Assembly: GCF_044751345.1 (NCBI RefSeq)
Contig: NZ_JBIWXY010000001.1
Coordinates: forward strand, 434,001-498,000
From: Methylobacillus methanolivorans
GTDB lineage: Bacteria; Pseudomonadota; Gammaproteobacteria; Burkholderiales; Methylophilaceae
Reading direction: 5' to 3'
DNA: 64,000 nucleotides
The translations under genes and the position numbers were made by a program. The notes under the pieces were generated by a model that ran no database searches, was not told the DNA's origin, and worked only from the letters and a program-made list of their open reading frames with translations. Positions 44,792-53,470 of this stretch are shown here, piece after piece (positions within the stretch are counted from its first letter, which is position 1; every line of letters begins with the position of its first letter).

Positions 44792-45742
44792 ATGGAACAT
44801 TTTGTTACGCTTTTTGATAACAAGTTTTTGCCCCAGGGCCTGTGCCTGCATGATTCCCTGGTGCGCTGCACACAGGCTTTTCATTTATGGATAGTGTGCA
44901 TGGATGAGGTAGTCCATGAGCAATTGCTGGCATTGAAGTTGCCGCAGGTTTCCTTGATGCTCTTGTCCGATTTTGAAAGCGATGCCTTACTGGCTGTCAA
45001 GCCCAGCAGGTCCAAGGGGGAATATTGCTGGACTATCACGCCATTTACGGCGGATTGGGTATTTTCCCTCGATGATCAGGTTCAGCGAGTTACTTATCTG
45101 GATGCCGATTTGTTCTTTTATAACGATCCTGCGCTGCTGTTTAAAGAATTCGAGCAAAGCGGCAAGCATGTCATGATTACTGAGCATGCCTATGCGCCTG
45201 ACTATATGCGGCACCTGGAAACCAGTGGTCGCTTCTGTGTTCAGTTTATGGTGTTTGACCGCAGCGCGGCCGCTCGCAGGGTGATGCATTGGTGGCAAGA
45301 ACGTTGCCTGGAATGGTGTTATGCACGAATGGAAGATGGCAAGTTTGGAGACCAGAAATATTTGGATGTATGGCCTCAATTATTTGCGCACGATGTCCAT
45401 ATCTTGCAATGTGTTGAACAAACCCTGGCACCGTGGAACGTTGATTATCAGTTGCTGCAACAGCCTCGTAAATTCAAACCAGTTTTTTATCACTTTCATG
45501 CCTTTCGCATTATAGGTTTGAGTAGTGTCAGACTTTATGAGGGTTATCGCATAGCTACTAGTTCTCTTTACCTTTACGATGACTACCTTGCTAGCCTGAA
45601 GCGACAAATCACAGTGTTGCATCGCCATGCCATTCCAGTGGCTTTATTGCCAGAGAGGCGAGGTATCAAGCCATATTTGGCATCATGCTATGCATGGATT
45701 AAAGGATTGACCGCCAAAGCCAGGATTGATGTGCATGCTTAG
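44792..45742 (+). CDS. Putative nucleotide-diphospho-sugar transferase
   Basis: 316 residues from ATG 44792, which starts 1 nt after the aminotransferase stop. The middle holds a DxD motif in RVTYLDADLFFYNDP, then FCVQFMVFDRS and GKFGDQKYLDVWP, the set seen in GT-A type transferases of capsule and O-antigen loci (GT8-like). Probably a glycosyltransferase of the repeat unit. The downstream chimeric ORF overlaps its end by 8 nt. Confidence 0.75.
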   Translation: MEHFVTLFDNKFLPQGLCLHDSLVRCTQAFHLWIVCMDEVVHEQLLALKLPQVSLMLLSDFESDALLAVKPSRSKGEYCWTITPFTADWVFSLDDQVQRVTYLDADLFFYNDPALLFKEFEQSGKHVMITEHAYAPDYMRHLETSGRFCVQFMVFDRSAAARRVMHWWQERCLEWCYARMEDGKFGDQKYLDVWPQLFAHDVHILQCVEQTLAPWNVDYQLLQQPRKFKPVFYHFHAFRIIGLSSVRLYEGYRIATSSLYLYDDYLASLKRQITVLHRHAIPVALLPERRGIKPYLASCYAWIKGLTAKARIDVHA

Positions 45743-46052
45743 TCTTAATCTAATAACGGCGACCTATAACACCACTCAAAATTTACCAGGTCTGGTAGAA
45801 AGCCTGCTTACTCAAAGTGATATGGGTTTTGAATGGGGTGTAGCAGACGGGTGGGTAAATAATCAGATCTTGCCTTATTCAAAAGCGCCTCACCGAGAGC
45901 TTCTCTATGTTGATAATGTGGCTGCGGCGAGCATGTATGTCATAAGTGTCGTACCTGAGCGCGTAGTGTCAACATGTTCGCATATCAACGTAGGTTTTGG
46001 TCATGACCAGAGCATTCGCCAGGTTGCAGAGCTGATTGCGTGGGAACGGTAG
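45735..46052 (+). pseudogene. Chimeric remnant: GT2 head fused to fcl C-terminal part
   Basis: Open frame of about 105 codons. Residues up to about the TATYN/GFEW region (45735-45850) are the start of a family 2 glycosyltransferase, close to the intact gene at 46055 (compare LNLITATYN with LSIITATYN, and FEW in both). From about 45885 the frame instead follows GDP-L-fucose synthase: HRELLYVDNVAAASMYV matches REFLYSDDMADACVYLM of fcl, and INVGFGHDQSIRQVAELIA matches INVGVGEDVTIKALAEL. Neither half is complete. It is best read as rearrangement debris; whether a product is made is unknown. Confidence 0.78.
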
Positions 46053-46054
46053 TC

Positions 46055-46795
46055 ATGGATAGCGGAAAACCTACTCTTAGTATAATCACCGCTACTTACA
46101 ATGCTGTGGAAATGCTGCCCCATTTACTTGCATCGTTGCGTGCGCAAACCGATCTAGATTTTGAATGGGTGGTAATGGATGCTGCATCCACTGACGGCAC
46201 AGTGGCCATCCTTGATGGTGTCAGCGATTTGCATCTGGTTTATCGCTCGGAGCCTGATTTCGGAATATACGACGCGTTGAATAAAGCAATTAAATTGTGT
46301 TCTGGTGAGTATTATTTAGTCATTGGCGCAGATGACCTTCTTTATCCCGATGCAGTTGCTAATTACAAACTCTGGGCGTTGCAAAGTGGGGCAGATATTA
46401 TAACTGCCTCAATTGCATATGGGGCTGTTGTTAAAACCCCCGCGGCTGGCTGTTCTTGGCTGCGAGGTGGGATGGCATTTGTTACTTCTCATGCTGTTGG
46501 ATCTATTTACAAAAAGACGCTTCATGTTCAGCAGGGCATAGGGTTTTATTCCCAGTTCTACCCTATAGCAGCTGATCAGCTTTTTATCTTGCGCGCGATA
46601 AAACACGGGGGCAGTATCTGCGTGGCTGACTTTTGTGCTGGTCGCTTTGGTGACGAGGGTATTAGCTCTACCGATAGTTTGGGTACGTTAACAGAGTTTT
46701 TCCGTATTCAAATGCAGTTCGAATGGCGCCCGTTGCAGATATTATTGTTCATGTTGCGCTTGATAAAACATTCTCCGCGCCTCATGCGCTCTTGA
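46055..46795 (+). CDS. Family 2 glycosyltransferase (WcaE-like)
   Basis: 246 residues from ATG 46055; a GTG at 46040 is an alternative. N-terminal LSIITATYNAVEMLPHLLAS, then MDAASTDGT, DFGIYDALNKAIKLCSGEYY and LVIGADDLLYPDA with the acidic nucleotide-sugar site. This is the short GT2 form often adding one residue to a repeat unit. It is intact, unlike the related fragment just upstream. The next gene starts 9 nt after the stop. Confidence 0.85.
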   Translation: MDSGKPTLSIITATYNAVEMLPHLLASLRAQTDLDFEWVVMDAASTDGTVAILDGVSDLHLVYRSEPDFGIYDALNKAIKLCSGEYYLVIGADDLLYPDAVANYKLWALQSGADIITASIAYGAVVKTPAAGCSWLRGGMAFVTSHAVGSIYKKTLHVQQGIGFYSQFYPIAADQLFILRAIKHGGSICVADFCAGRFGDEGISSTDSLGTLTEFFRIQMQFEWRPLQILLFMLRLIKHSPRLMRS

Positions 46796-46804
46796 TGGTT
46801 TTCT

Positions 46805-47680
46805 GTGAGCGGTAGTGTGCCTGATTTTATAAATAAAGATTCAGTTGAGTTAGATGTTTCGCTAATGTATGGGGCGCATTCTGCGGTAAGTGTCAGTGTC
46901 GTTATTCCGTGTTTTAGGTGTTCTGCTTCGATTGTCAGAGCTGTGGAGTCTATCGCCTCTCAAACGCTCCTGCCATTAGAGGTTATTTTAGTTGATGATT
47001 GCAGTCGAGATGGTACGGTGAATGTACTGTTTGAACTACAGGCGCGCTATGGTGCCAGTTGGCTAAAGGTTTATGAGTTACCTGATAATGGCGGACCTGG
47101 TACAGCTCGTAATGCAGGATGGAAAATTGCTCAGGGAGAATATATCGCATTCCTTGATTCTGATGACAGCTGGCATCCTCAAAAAATAGAGTTACAGTAT
47201 AGTTGGATGGCCCAGCATCCTGACGCTGTCTTGACTGGCCATTGTGTGGTGATGAATGATGGGCGCGAAAAAAACTTTGTCGGCGGTGTCGCTCCGCCTC
47301 TTAGAGTGTGGAGGCGGGAGCTGCTGATTTCCAATCGTTTTCCTACGTCAACTGTTATGGTGCGGCGCGATATCGGGCAGCGTTTTGTGGACGGACAACG
47401 TTATTGCGAGGATTACCAACTCTGGCTTCATATTTGTTTTTTTGTTGGCGAATGTTATCGATTCGACCAGGCACTGACTTATAACTATAAAGCGGTGTAC
47501 GGAGCTGCGGGACTCAGTGGGCGCTTGTGGAGTATGGAGAAGGGTGAGCTTGCAAGTTATCGCAGTCTATATCGTGCAGGAGCTATTAGCGCGTTGGAAC
47601 TATTTTTTTTGGGCTGCTTTTCCTTTGCAAAATTTTTTCGTAGGGTCTTACGTGTTCACTTTCTAGAAAACCTTCAATAA
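46805..47680 (+). CDS. Family 2 glycosyltransferase
   Basis: 291 residues if the GTG at 46805 is used; an ATG at 46865 would also keep the whole domain. Motifs: VSVVIPCFRCSASIVRAVES, VILVDDCSRDGT, NGGPGTARNAGWKIAQGEY and AFLDSDDSWHPQKIE (DxD). A hydrophobic stretch near the C-terminus (ALELFFLGCFSFAKFF) may associate with the membrane. No convincing ribosome site for either start. It is followed by 241 nt holding a transposase remnant. Confidence 0.85.
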   Translation: MSGSVPDFINKDSVELDVSLMYGAHSAVSVSVVIPCFRCSASIVRAVESIASQTLLPLEVILVDDCSRDGTVNVLFELQARYGASWLKVYELPDNGGPGTARNAGWKIAQGEYIAFLDSDDSWHPQKIELQYSWMAQHPDAVLTGHCVVMNDGREKNFVGGVAPPLRVWRRELLISNRFPTSTVMVRRDIGQRFVDGQRYCEDYQLWLHICFFVGECYRFDQALTYNYKAVYGAAGLSGRLWSMEKGELASYRSLYRAGAISALELFFLGCFSFAKFFRRVLRVHFLENLQ

Positions 47681-47701
47681 ATATGGATATTAGGAAATTA
47701 A

Positions 47702-47836
47702 AGCGGATTAAAGACAAAGTACAATGGGATACCAAAGCAGTCATTCCCGCTATTTCTCAATGAATGCGAGTTCAGATTCAATGATGTTTCTCTTAAACAA
47801 CTATTGGAAATACTTGAGGACTGGCCTGATGTTTAG
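47702..47836 (+). pseudogene. IS1595-type transposase C-terminal remnant
   Basis: In the gap 47681-47921, the frame from 47702 to the TAG at 47834 reads LKTKYNGIPKQSFPLFLNEC followed by EFRFND and a tail LKQLLEIL. This strongly recalls the C-terminal end of IS1595-family (ISXO2-like) transposases, where KYNGI and ECEFRFN-like blocks close the DDE/N catalytic domain. A TAA stops the frame upstream, and the rest of the element is missing. No terminal inverted repeats were found. The remaining ~85 nt before the next gene show nothing recognisable. Confidence 0.65.
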
Positions 47837-47921
47837 GGCTTATCCACTACAGCCCCAAATCAATATTCACCAGTAAAAACAAGCTTAAGCACTGAAGATT
47901 GAACTTACAGAGATTCCATTT

Positions 47922-49058
47922 TTGACTACAGATAGCGCCTCACAAAAAATAATCTTCTTTATTGCAGAGGATTGGTTTGCTTGTTCACACTGGTTGCCTC
48001 TGCTTAGCAGTACTAAGCTGAATGGGTTTGAAGTGGTACTTATCACCAATGTCACCAGTCACCTATCTGAGCTAGAGCGGCATGGGATTCGAGTGGTTCC
48101 CTTGAACATTGTTCGTCAAAGTCTGAATCCCTTGTCTGCACTTCGGACTATTTACAGATTGGTGAAAATATACCGTACCGAACAACCTGATATCTGTCAT
48201 CACATCGCTATTAAACCTATGTTACTAGGCTCCATTGCCGCAGCATTGGTGAATGTAAAACACCGTGTTAATTGGGTAGCGGGCCTGGGATGGTTATTTA
48301 TTTCGCAAGGTTGGTTGCCCTCATTGCTCAAGCGCAGTGTGACAAAGGTCTTGGGTTTTTTATTGAAGTCTACGGCAGTCATTGTCGAGAATGGGGATGA
48401 TGCAGCGGTTATGCAAGGAATAGGGGTTCCGCTATCTCATATCACTTTGATAAGAGGCGCAGGCGTAGATGCCCGTATATTCTCACCAAAACAAAAGGAA
48501 AGTGAGTCACCTGTTGTCGTTGTGCTGCCTGCTAGGATGCTATGGGATAAGGGGGTAGGGGAGTTTGTTGAGGCTGCAGCCCTGCTGAAGGCTGAACAAT
48601 TGGATGTCCGTTTCGTTCTGGTTGGTGGTACAGATATAGGGAATCCGGCTAGTATTACTGAGGCCCAGCTGCAAACATGGCAGGCCTCGGAGCATATTGA
48701 ATGGTGGGGCAGGCGAGAAGACATGCCTAAGGTGTTGGAAGCGGCGGATATTGTCTGTTTACCTTCTTATAGAGAGGGGTTGCCAAAAGCATTGCTGGAA
48801 GCTGCAGCCTCAGGCAAACCTATTGTTACTACGGATGTACCTGGTTGCCGCGAAGTGGTCATCAATGAATACAATGGCCTTGTTGTCGCAGAAAAAAGTG
48901 CTGAAAAACTGGCGATAGCATTGCGTAGATTGATCACTGACAGTGCTTTGAGGCATCGGATGGGACAGGCTGGTCGGGAACTGGTCTTGCAAGAGTTCTC
49001 ACAGGAAATCATTGTGGGCAAGGTGTTGAGCGTATATGAGCGACTGATTAATGAATAA
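47922..49058 (+). CDS. Family 4 glycosyltransferase
   Basis: 378 residues starting at TTG 47922; no nearby ATG is in frame before the domain. GT-B fold: N-terminal KIIFFIAEDWFACSHWLPLL, HHIAIKPMLLGSIAAAL, C-terminal VVLPARMLWDKGVGEFVEAA and the GT4 signature region EAADIVCLPSYREGLPKALL with E-x7-E spacing. Resembles WbpT/PglA-like transferases acting on undecaprenyl-linked sugars. Its 3' end overlaps the epimerase start by 8 nt. Confidence 0.9.
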   Translation: MTTDSASQKIIFFIAEDWFACSHWLPLLSSTKLNGFEVVLITNVTSHLSELERHGIRVVPLNIVRQSLNPLSALRTIYRLVKIYRTEQPDICHHIAIKPMLLGSIAAALVNVKHRVNWVAGLGWLFISQGWLPSLLKRSVTKVLGFLLKSTAVIVENGDDAAVMQGIGVPLSHITLIRGAGVDARIFSPKQKESESPVVVVLPARMLWDKGVGEFVEAAALLKAEQLDVRFVLVGGTDIGNPASITEAQLQTWQASEHIEWWGRREDMPKVLEAADIVCLPSYREGLPKALLEAAASGKPIVTTDVPGCREVVINEYNGLVVAEKSAEKLAIALRRLITDSALRHRMGQAGRELVLQEFSQEIIVGKVLSVYERLINE

Positions 49059-50001
49059 GATCTTGATGACTGGGGCTAGTGGTTTCGTGGGCCATCACTT
49101 ATTGAAGACGCTAAGAAGTGCTCAGTCCGTGCAAGTTGTTTGCGCCGGACGGCGCGCTCAAATTAGTAGTCCAACCATTGATTATGTGGTGGATAAAATT
49201 AATAACATTACTTCATGGTCCTCCGCAATGGCGGGTGTTGATGTCGTGATTCATCTAGCCGCCCGTGTTCATGTCATGAGAGATGAGCATCCCAACCCGA
49301 TTCAATCATTTCGAGATACTAATGTCGACGGTACTCTAAATTTGGCGCGCCAGGCAGCCCAGGCTGGGGTGAGGCGATTTATATTCATCAGCTCTATTAA
49401 GGTGAACGGTGAGCAAACTCCAGCTGCAAGACCTTTTAGAGCTTCTGACGTGCCTAACCCACAAGACTTATACGGCATTTCAAAGTATGAAGCGGAGCAG
49501 GGTTTGTTGGAATTGGCGGAGGAAACTGGCATAGAGGTGGTGATTATTCGCCCTCCGTTGGTGTATGGGCCAGGGGTGAAAGGCAACTTTGCCAGTATGA
49601 TGAAGTGGGTCCAGGCTGGTTGGCCGTTGCCTTTGGGGGCAATTGATAATCGGCGCTCATTGGTTTCTCTAGATAATTTGATTAGTCTGATCATTACTTG
49701 TATTGATCACCCGGCAGCGGCAAATCAGGTTTTTCTCGCGAGTGATGGAGAGGATTTATCTACGTCTGATTTATTGCGACGCTTGGCGGATGCTGCTGGG
49801 GTTCCATCGCGACTGATTCCTGTGCCTGCAGGTGTGTTGCGCACGGGTTTAAGCCTGATTGGAAAAGGGGCGATTGCCCAGCGTTTGTTGGGGTCGTTAC
49901 AGGTAGATATTGCCAAGACTCAACAACTGCTGGGGTGGACTCCACCTATCACGGCAGATGAAGGTTTACGGCGCTGTTTTGTGACAAAAGGTTTATTGTG
50001 A
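49051..50001 (+). CDS. NAD-dependent epimerase/reductase, WbpV/WreQ-like
   Basis: Extended SDR of 316 residues: MTGASGFVGHHLLKTL, HLAARVHVM, FISSIKVNGEQT, catalytic YGISKYEAE and RPPLVYGPGVKGNF. The following genes are the initiating sugar-phosphate transferase and a WbpM-like 4,6-dehydratase, the same trio as wbpV-wbpL-wbpM in Pseudomonas and the QuiNAc genes of Rhizobium. It probably reduces or epimerises UDP-4-keto-6-deoxy-HexNAc to UDP-FucNAc or UDP-QuiNAc. GTGA overlap with the next gene implies coupling. Confidence 0.88.
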   Translation: MNKILMTGASGFVGHHLLKTLRSAQSVQVVCAGRRAQISSPTIDYVVDKINNITSWSSAMAGVDVVIHLAARVHVMRDEHPNPIQSFRDTNVDGTLNLARQAAQAGVRRFIFISSIKVNGEQTPAARPFRASDVPNPQDLYGISKYEAEQGLLELAEETGIEVVIIRPPLVYGPGVKGNFASMMKWVQAGWPLPLGAIDNRRSLVSLDNLISLIITCIDHPAAANQVFLASDGEDLSTSDLLRRLADAAGVPSRLIPVPAGVLRTGLSLIGKGAIAQRLLGSLQVDIAKTQQLLGWTPPITADEGLRRCFVTKGLL

Positions 50002-50549
50002 TTCGATGGTTTGATGTGGTGTTTGCTGCGCTAGGGTTGATTCTTGGTGCTCCGGTCTTGTTGTTGATTTATATCTTGGGGTTGATGGATACCGGGGTGC
50101 CTTTATTTCGTCAGGTGCGTGTGGGACGTTACCAACAGCCTTTTACCTTGGTGAAGTTCCGTACCATGCGTGTGGATACTGTCTCCGTTGCTAGTCATTT
50201 GGCATCATCTTCTTCTATTACTAAGTTGGGACGGTTTCTGCGCAAGACCAAGCTGGATGAATTGCCCCAGCTCTGGAATGTGTTGAAAGGTGAGATGAGT
50301 CTCGTGGGGCCTCGCCCGAATTTGTTTAACCAAGAAGAGTTGATTTCTGAACGCGCGGCCAGGGGCGTATATGATGTGCGTCCAGGAATTACGGGGATTG
50401 CACAGGTGAATGATATTGATATGTCTACACCTCGGCTCTTGGCTGAAACAGATGCGTTGATGCTGCGTGATCTCAGGCTATCACTCTATTTTAAGCTGTT
50501 ATTGCAAACACTGCTGGGTAAGGGGCGTGGTGATCGTGTTGTGCGTTGA
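49998..50549 (+). CDS. Initiating undecaprenyl-phosphate sugar-1-phosphate transferase
   Basis: Short PglC-type phosphoglycosyltransferase, 183 residues, starting at GTG 49998 inside the previous stop. One N-terminal membrane helix (residues 5-28), then RQVRVGRYQQPFTLVKFRTM, LGRFLRKTKLDELPQLWNVL (the conserved KxxLDELPQ) and GEMSLVGPRPNLF, and RPGITGIAQVND. It should load the first sugar of the repeat on the lipid carrier at the inner membrane. The sugar is probably the 6-deoxy-HexNAc made by its neighbours. Confidence 0.93.
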   Translation: MIRWFDVVFAALGLILGAPVLLLIYILGLMDTGVPLFRQVRVGRYQQPFTLVKFRTMRVDTVSVASHLASSSSITKLGRFLRKTKLDELPQLWNVLKGEMSLVGPRPNLFNQEELISERAARGVYDVRPGITGIAQVNDIDMSTPRLLAETDALMLRDLRLSLYFKLLLQTLLGKGRGDRVVR

Positions 50550-50633
50550 GTCTAAGGGTAAGAGTTAATTGTTGTGAAGAATGAATTATTGGGAAACGGT
50601 TTTTAGTAGAATGCATTTATTTCATTTTGGGTT

Positions 50634-52559
50634 TTGTGCGTGCTGAATATTCATCCCATCTTCAAGTGGTCGAATTATATTAGTGTGAGAAACCCACGGT
50701 CTTTAAGCGCTTGGTTGCACGATATCGTGGTAGCTGTGCTGGCATGGTGGGTAGCCTTTCTTTTCCGATTTAATTTTGACGTTCCGGACAATTTCACGCA
50801 GAGCATGCTGGAAAGTGCTGTTTGGGTGATTCCCCTGCAGGCCTTGGTGTTCTTGTTTGCTGGACTTTACCGTGGGGTTTGGCGTTTTGCCAGCTTGCCG
50901 GATTTACAGCGCCTGATACGAGCAATAGCTATCAGTTCTGCCCTTGTGGTTGCCATTTTGTTCATGTTCAAGCCGCACGGCGTTGTCCCAAGATCTGTGC
51001 TGATTATGGATCCTATGCTGCTGTTATTGCTCATGGGAGGTAGTCGTTTTGCCTATCGTGCATGGAAAGAGCATCGCTTGTATGGTGCTGCGCAGTTTTC
51101 TGGCAAGCCAGTGTTGGTGCTAGGAGCAGGAGAGGCGGCGGTTGCCTTGTTGAAGGATCTTTCCAAAAGCCATGAGTGGAATGTAGTGGGCTTGCTGGAT
51201 GACAAGAAGGCGATGCGCGGTCGTGAGTTGCTGGGTATCAATGTTTTAGGGAGTATTGAGCAGCTGCCGCAATTGGCCGATGCTTTATCTGTTGAACATG
51301 TGATCGTAGCCATGCCTTCTGCTCGTCACCAACGTCGCCGTGAAGTCGTGGAGTTGGCTAATCAGCATGGCTTAAATGTCCTGACTGTGCCTTCGTTTGA
51401 GGACTTGATGAGTGGGCGCGTCAGTATGGCGCAGCTTAGGCCTGTCGAAGTAGAGGACTTGTTAGGCAGAGAGCCGGTGACATTGGATGGCGAGGGATTG
51501 CAGCATTTGATCGAGGAGCAAGTCGTGCTGATCAGTGGAGCAGGTGGCTCTATTGGTTCGGAGTTGTGTCGCCAAGTGTTGAAATATCATCCGCAGTGCC
51601 TAGTTTGTCTAGATCAGTCTGAATATGCCTTGTATCGGTTGGAGCAGGAGTTTTCAGGCCTTGCAACCCATACCCGTATTGAGTATTTGGTGGGTGATGT
51701 CAGGAATGCGCGGCGTGTTCAGCAGGTGTTGGGTCGTTACAAGCCTGATGTAGTTTTTCACGCAGCGGCCTACAAGCACGTACCTATGATGGAAAACTGC
51801 AATGTGGCTGAGTCATTGTCAAATAATGTCATTGGTACTTACACCATGGCGCAGGCGTGCAAAAATGCAGGGGTTGCCAAATTTGTACTGATCTCTACTG
51901 ATAAGGCTGTGAACCCGACCAATGTGATGGGGGCAAGCAAGCGCTTGGCGGAGATGGTGTGCCAGGGGTTGCAGGAGGACACTGGTACTCGCTTTGTGGT
52001 TGTGCGTTTTGGCAATGTATTAGGTAGCAGCGGTAGTGTTATCCCTAGGTTCCGTGAACAAATTGCTGCAGGTGGACCGATCACGGTGACCCACCCAGAG
52101 ATTACCCGCTATTTTATGTCGATTCCAGAAGCCTGCCAGTTAGTGATGCAGGCGGGTTTGATGGGGGATGGTGGCGAGATTTTTGTGCTGGATATGGGAG
52201 ACCCTGTCAGGATTGTGGACTTGGCGCGTGATATGATTCGACTATCCGGTCTTAATGAAGATGACATTGAGATCGTATATTCTGGGTTGCGTCCCGGTGA
52301 GAAGCTCTATGAGGAACTTTTGGCCGATGACGAGCTCACTGTACCAACGCCACACGATAAATTGCGTATCGCCGTGGCGCGTAGCGTAGATGAGGCTTGG
52401 GTGCATGCATTGCTGAAGTGGATCGATAGAGCATCGTTAATAGATGAAACTGTGATCAAGCAAGAGCTGGGTATGTGGGTGGAAGAGTATGCGGGGGACA
52501 TCCATGCTAACCCGGCGTTAGTATCGCCATCTGAGTCTGAATCTCCAACCATACATTAA
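50634..52559 (+). CDS. wbpM: WbpM/CapD-like UDP-sugar 4,6-dehydratase
   Basis: Membrane-bound nucleotide-sugar dehydratase of 641 residues (start TTG 50634, or GTG 50640; neither has a good ribosome site). Four N-terminal membrane helices (about residues 25-130), a Rossmann domain (VLVLGAGEAAVALLKDL), then the catalytic SDR domain with LISGAGGSIGSELCRQ and STDKAVNPTNVMGASKRLAE. This carries the long-chain WbpM form with the S/T-M-K variant catalytic triad. It makes UDP-4-keto-6-deoxy-GlcNAc for the enzymes encoded upstream. Confidence 0.94.
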   Translation: MCVLNIHPIFKWSNYISVRNPRSLSAWLHDIVVAVLAWWVAFLFRFNFDVPDNFTQSMLESAVWVIPLQALVFLFAGLYRGVWRFASLPDLQRLIRAIAISSALVVAILFMFKPHGVVPRSVLIMDPMLLLLLMGGSRFAYRAWKEHRLYGAAQFSGKPVLVLGAGEAAVALLKDLSKSHEWNVVGLLDDKKAMRGRELLGINVLGSIEQLPQLADALSVEHVIVAMPSARHQRRREVVELANQHGLNVLTVPSFEDLMSGRVSMAQLRPVEVEDLLGREPVTLDGEGLQHLIEEQVVLISGAGGSIGSELCRQVLKYHPQCLVCLDQSEYALYRLEQEFSGLATHTRIEYLVGDVRNARRVQQVLGRYKPDVVFHAAAYKHVPMMENCNVAESLSNNVIGTYTMAQACKNAGVAKFVLISTDKAVNPTNVMGASKRLAEMVCQGLQEDTGTRFVVVRFGNVLGSSGSVIPRFREQIAAGGPITVTHPEITRYFMSIPEACQLVMQAGLMGDGGEIFVLDMGDPVRIVDLARDMIRLSGLNEDDIEIVYSGLRPGEKLYEELLADDELTVPTPHDKLRIAVARSVDEAWVHALLKWIDRASLIDETVIKQELGMWVEEYAGDIHANPALVSPSESESPTIH

Positions 52560-52577
52560 CAAGAAAGATATGAAGAG

Positions 52578-53465
52578 ATGACCAAAAAGATTACCAAAAA
52601 GATTACCAAGGCAGTATTCCCTGTAGCTGGTTTGGGTACCCGCTTCTTGCCAGCGACTAAGGCAAGCCCGAAAGAAATGTTGCCTATTGTCGATAAGCCC
52701 TTGATTCAGTATGCAGCAGAAGAGGCTGTGGCGGCGGGTGCAACTGAGTTGATTTTTATCATTGGTCGTAACAAGCGCTCTATCCCAGATCATTTTGACA
52801 AGTCGTTTGAGCTTGAGGCAACACTGGAAGCTGGCAAGAAGACTAAGATGCTGGAAGACATTCGCAATATTCTGCCTAAGAATGTTTCCTGCATCTATAT
52901 CCGTCAGGCTGAAGCCCTGGGCTTAGGTCATGCCGTGTTGCTAGCTAAATCCGTAGTAGGCGACGAGCCATTTTCCGTGATTCTGGCAGATGACTTGATT
53001 GATGCTGACAAGCCTGCGATGCAACAGATGACAGAGCTTTTTGAACAGCAAGGGGCCTCAATCCTGGGAGTTGAGGATGTGGATCCTAGTGAGACAGCGA
53101 GCTATGGGATTGTTGATGCAGTTGAGGTTGATGGCCCCAATGTACTTGAGTTGAATGGTATTGTTGAAAAGCCCCAACCAGAAGAAGCGCCATCCAATCT
53201 TGCCGTGGTAGGGCGTTACATTCTCACACCAGAAATTTTTACTTGCCTTGAAAACGTCAAGCCAGGCAAGGGCGGTGAAATTCAATTGACCGATGGTATC
53301 GCTGCCTTGATGGAGCAGCAAAAAGTATTGGCTTATCGCTTTGATGGCAAGCGCTATGATTGTGGTAGCAAGCTCGGCTACGTCAAGGCCAATGTCGAAT
53401 ACTCCTTGAAGCACGAAGAGTTTGGCACTGAATTTGCCCAGTATTTGCGTGACCTGACGAAGTAA
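52578..53465 (+). CDS. galU: UTP-glucose-1-phosphate uridylyltransferase
   Basis: Makes UDP-glucose, 295 residues. GLGTRFLPATKASPKEMLP, the YAAEEAVAAGATELIFI block, LADDLID and NGIVEKPQPEEAPSNLAVVGR are GalU hallmarks. The N-terminus contains a duplicated 12-nt unit encoding Thr-Lys-Lys-Ile twice before the usual start of the domain. As a general precursor gene it closes the polysaccharide cluster. Confidence 0.96.
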   Translation: MTKKITKKITKAVFPVAGLGTRFLPATKASPKEMLPIVDKPLIQYAAEEAVAAGATELIFIIGRNKRSIPDHFDKSFELEATLEAGKKTKMLEDIRNILPKNVSCIYIRQAEALGLGHAVLLAKSVVGDEPFSVILADDLIDADKPAMQQMTELFEQQGASILGVEDVDPSETASYGIVDAVEVDGPNVLELNGIVEKPQPEEAPSNLAVVGRYILTPEIFTCLENVKPGKGGEIQLTDGIAALMEQQKVLAYRFDGKRYDCGSKLGYVKANVEYSLKHEEFGTEFAQYLRDLTK

Positions 53466-53470
53466 GTGTA

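Noticed and set aside
52583..52610. Duplicated 12-nt unit at the galU start as a phase-variable repeat
   Set aside because: Only two copies, in frame, so gain or loss would just change four residues before the domain.
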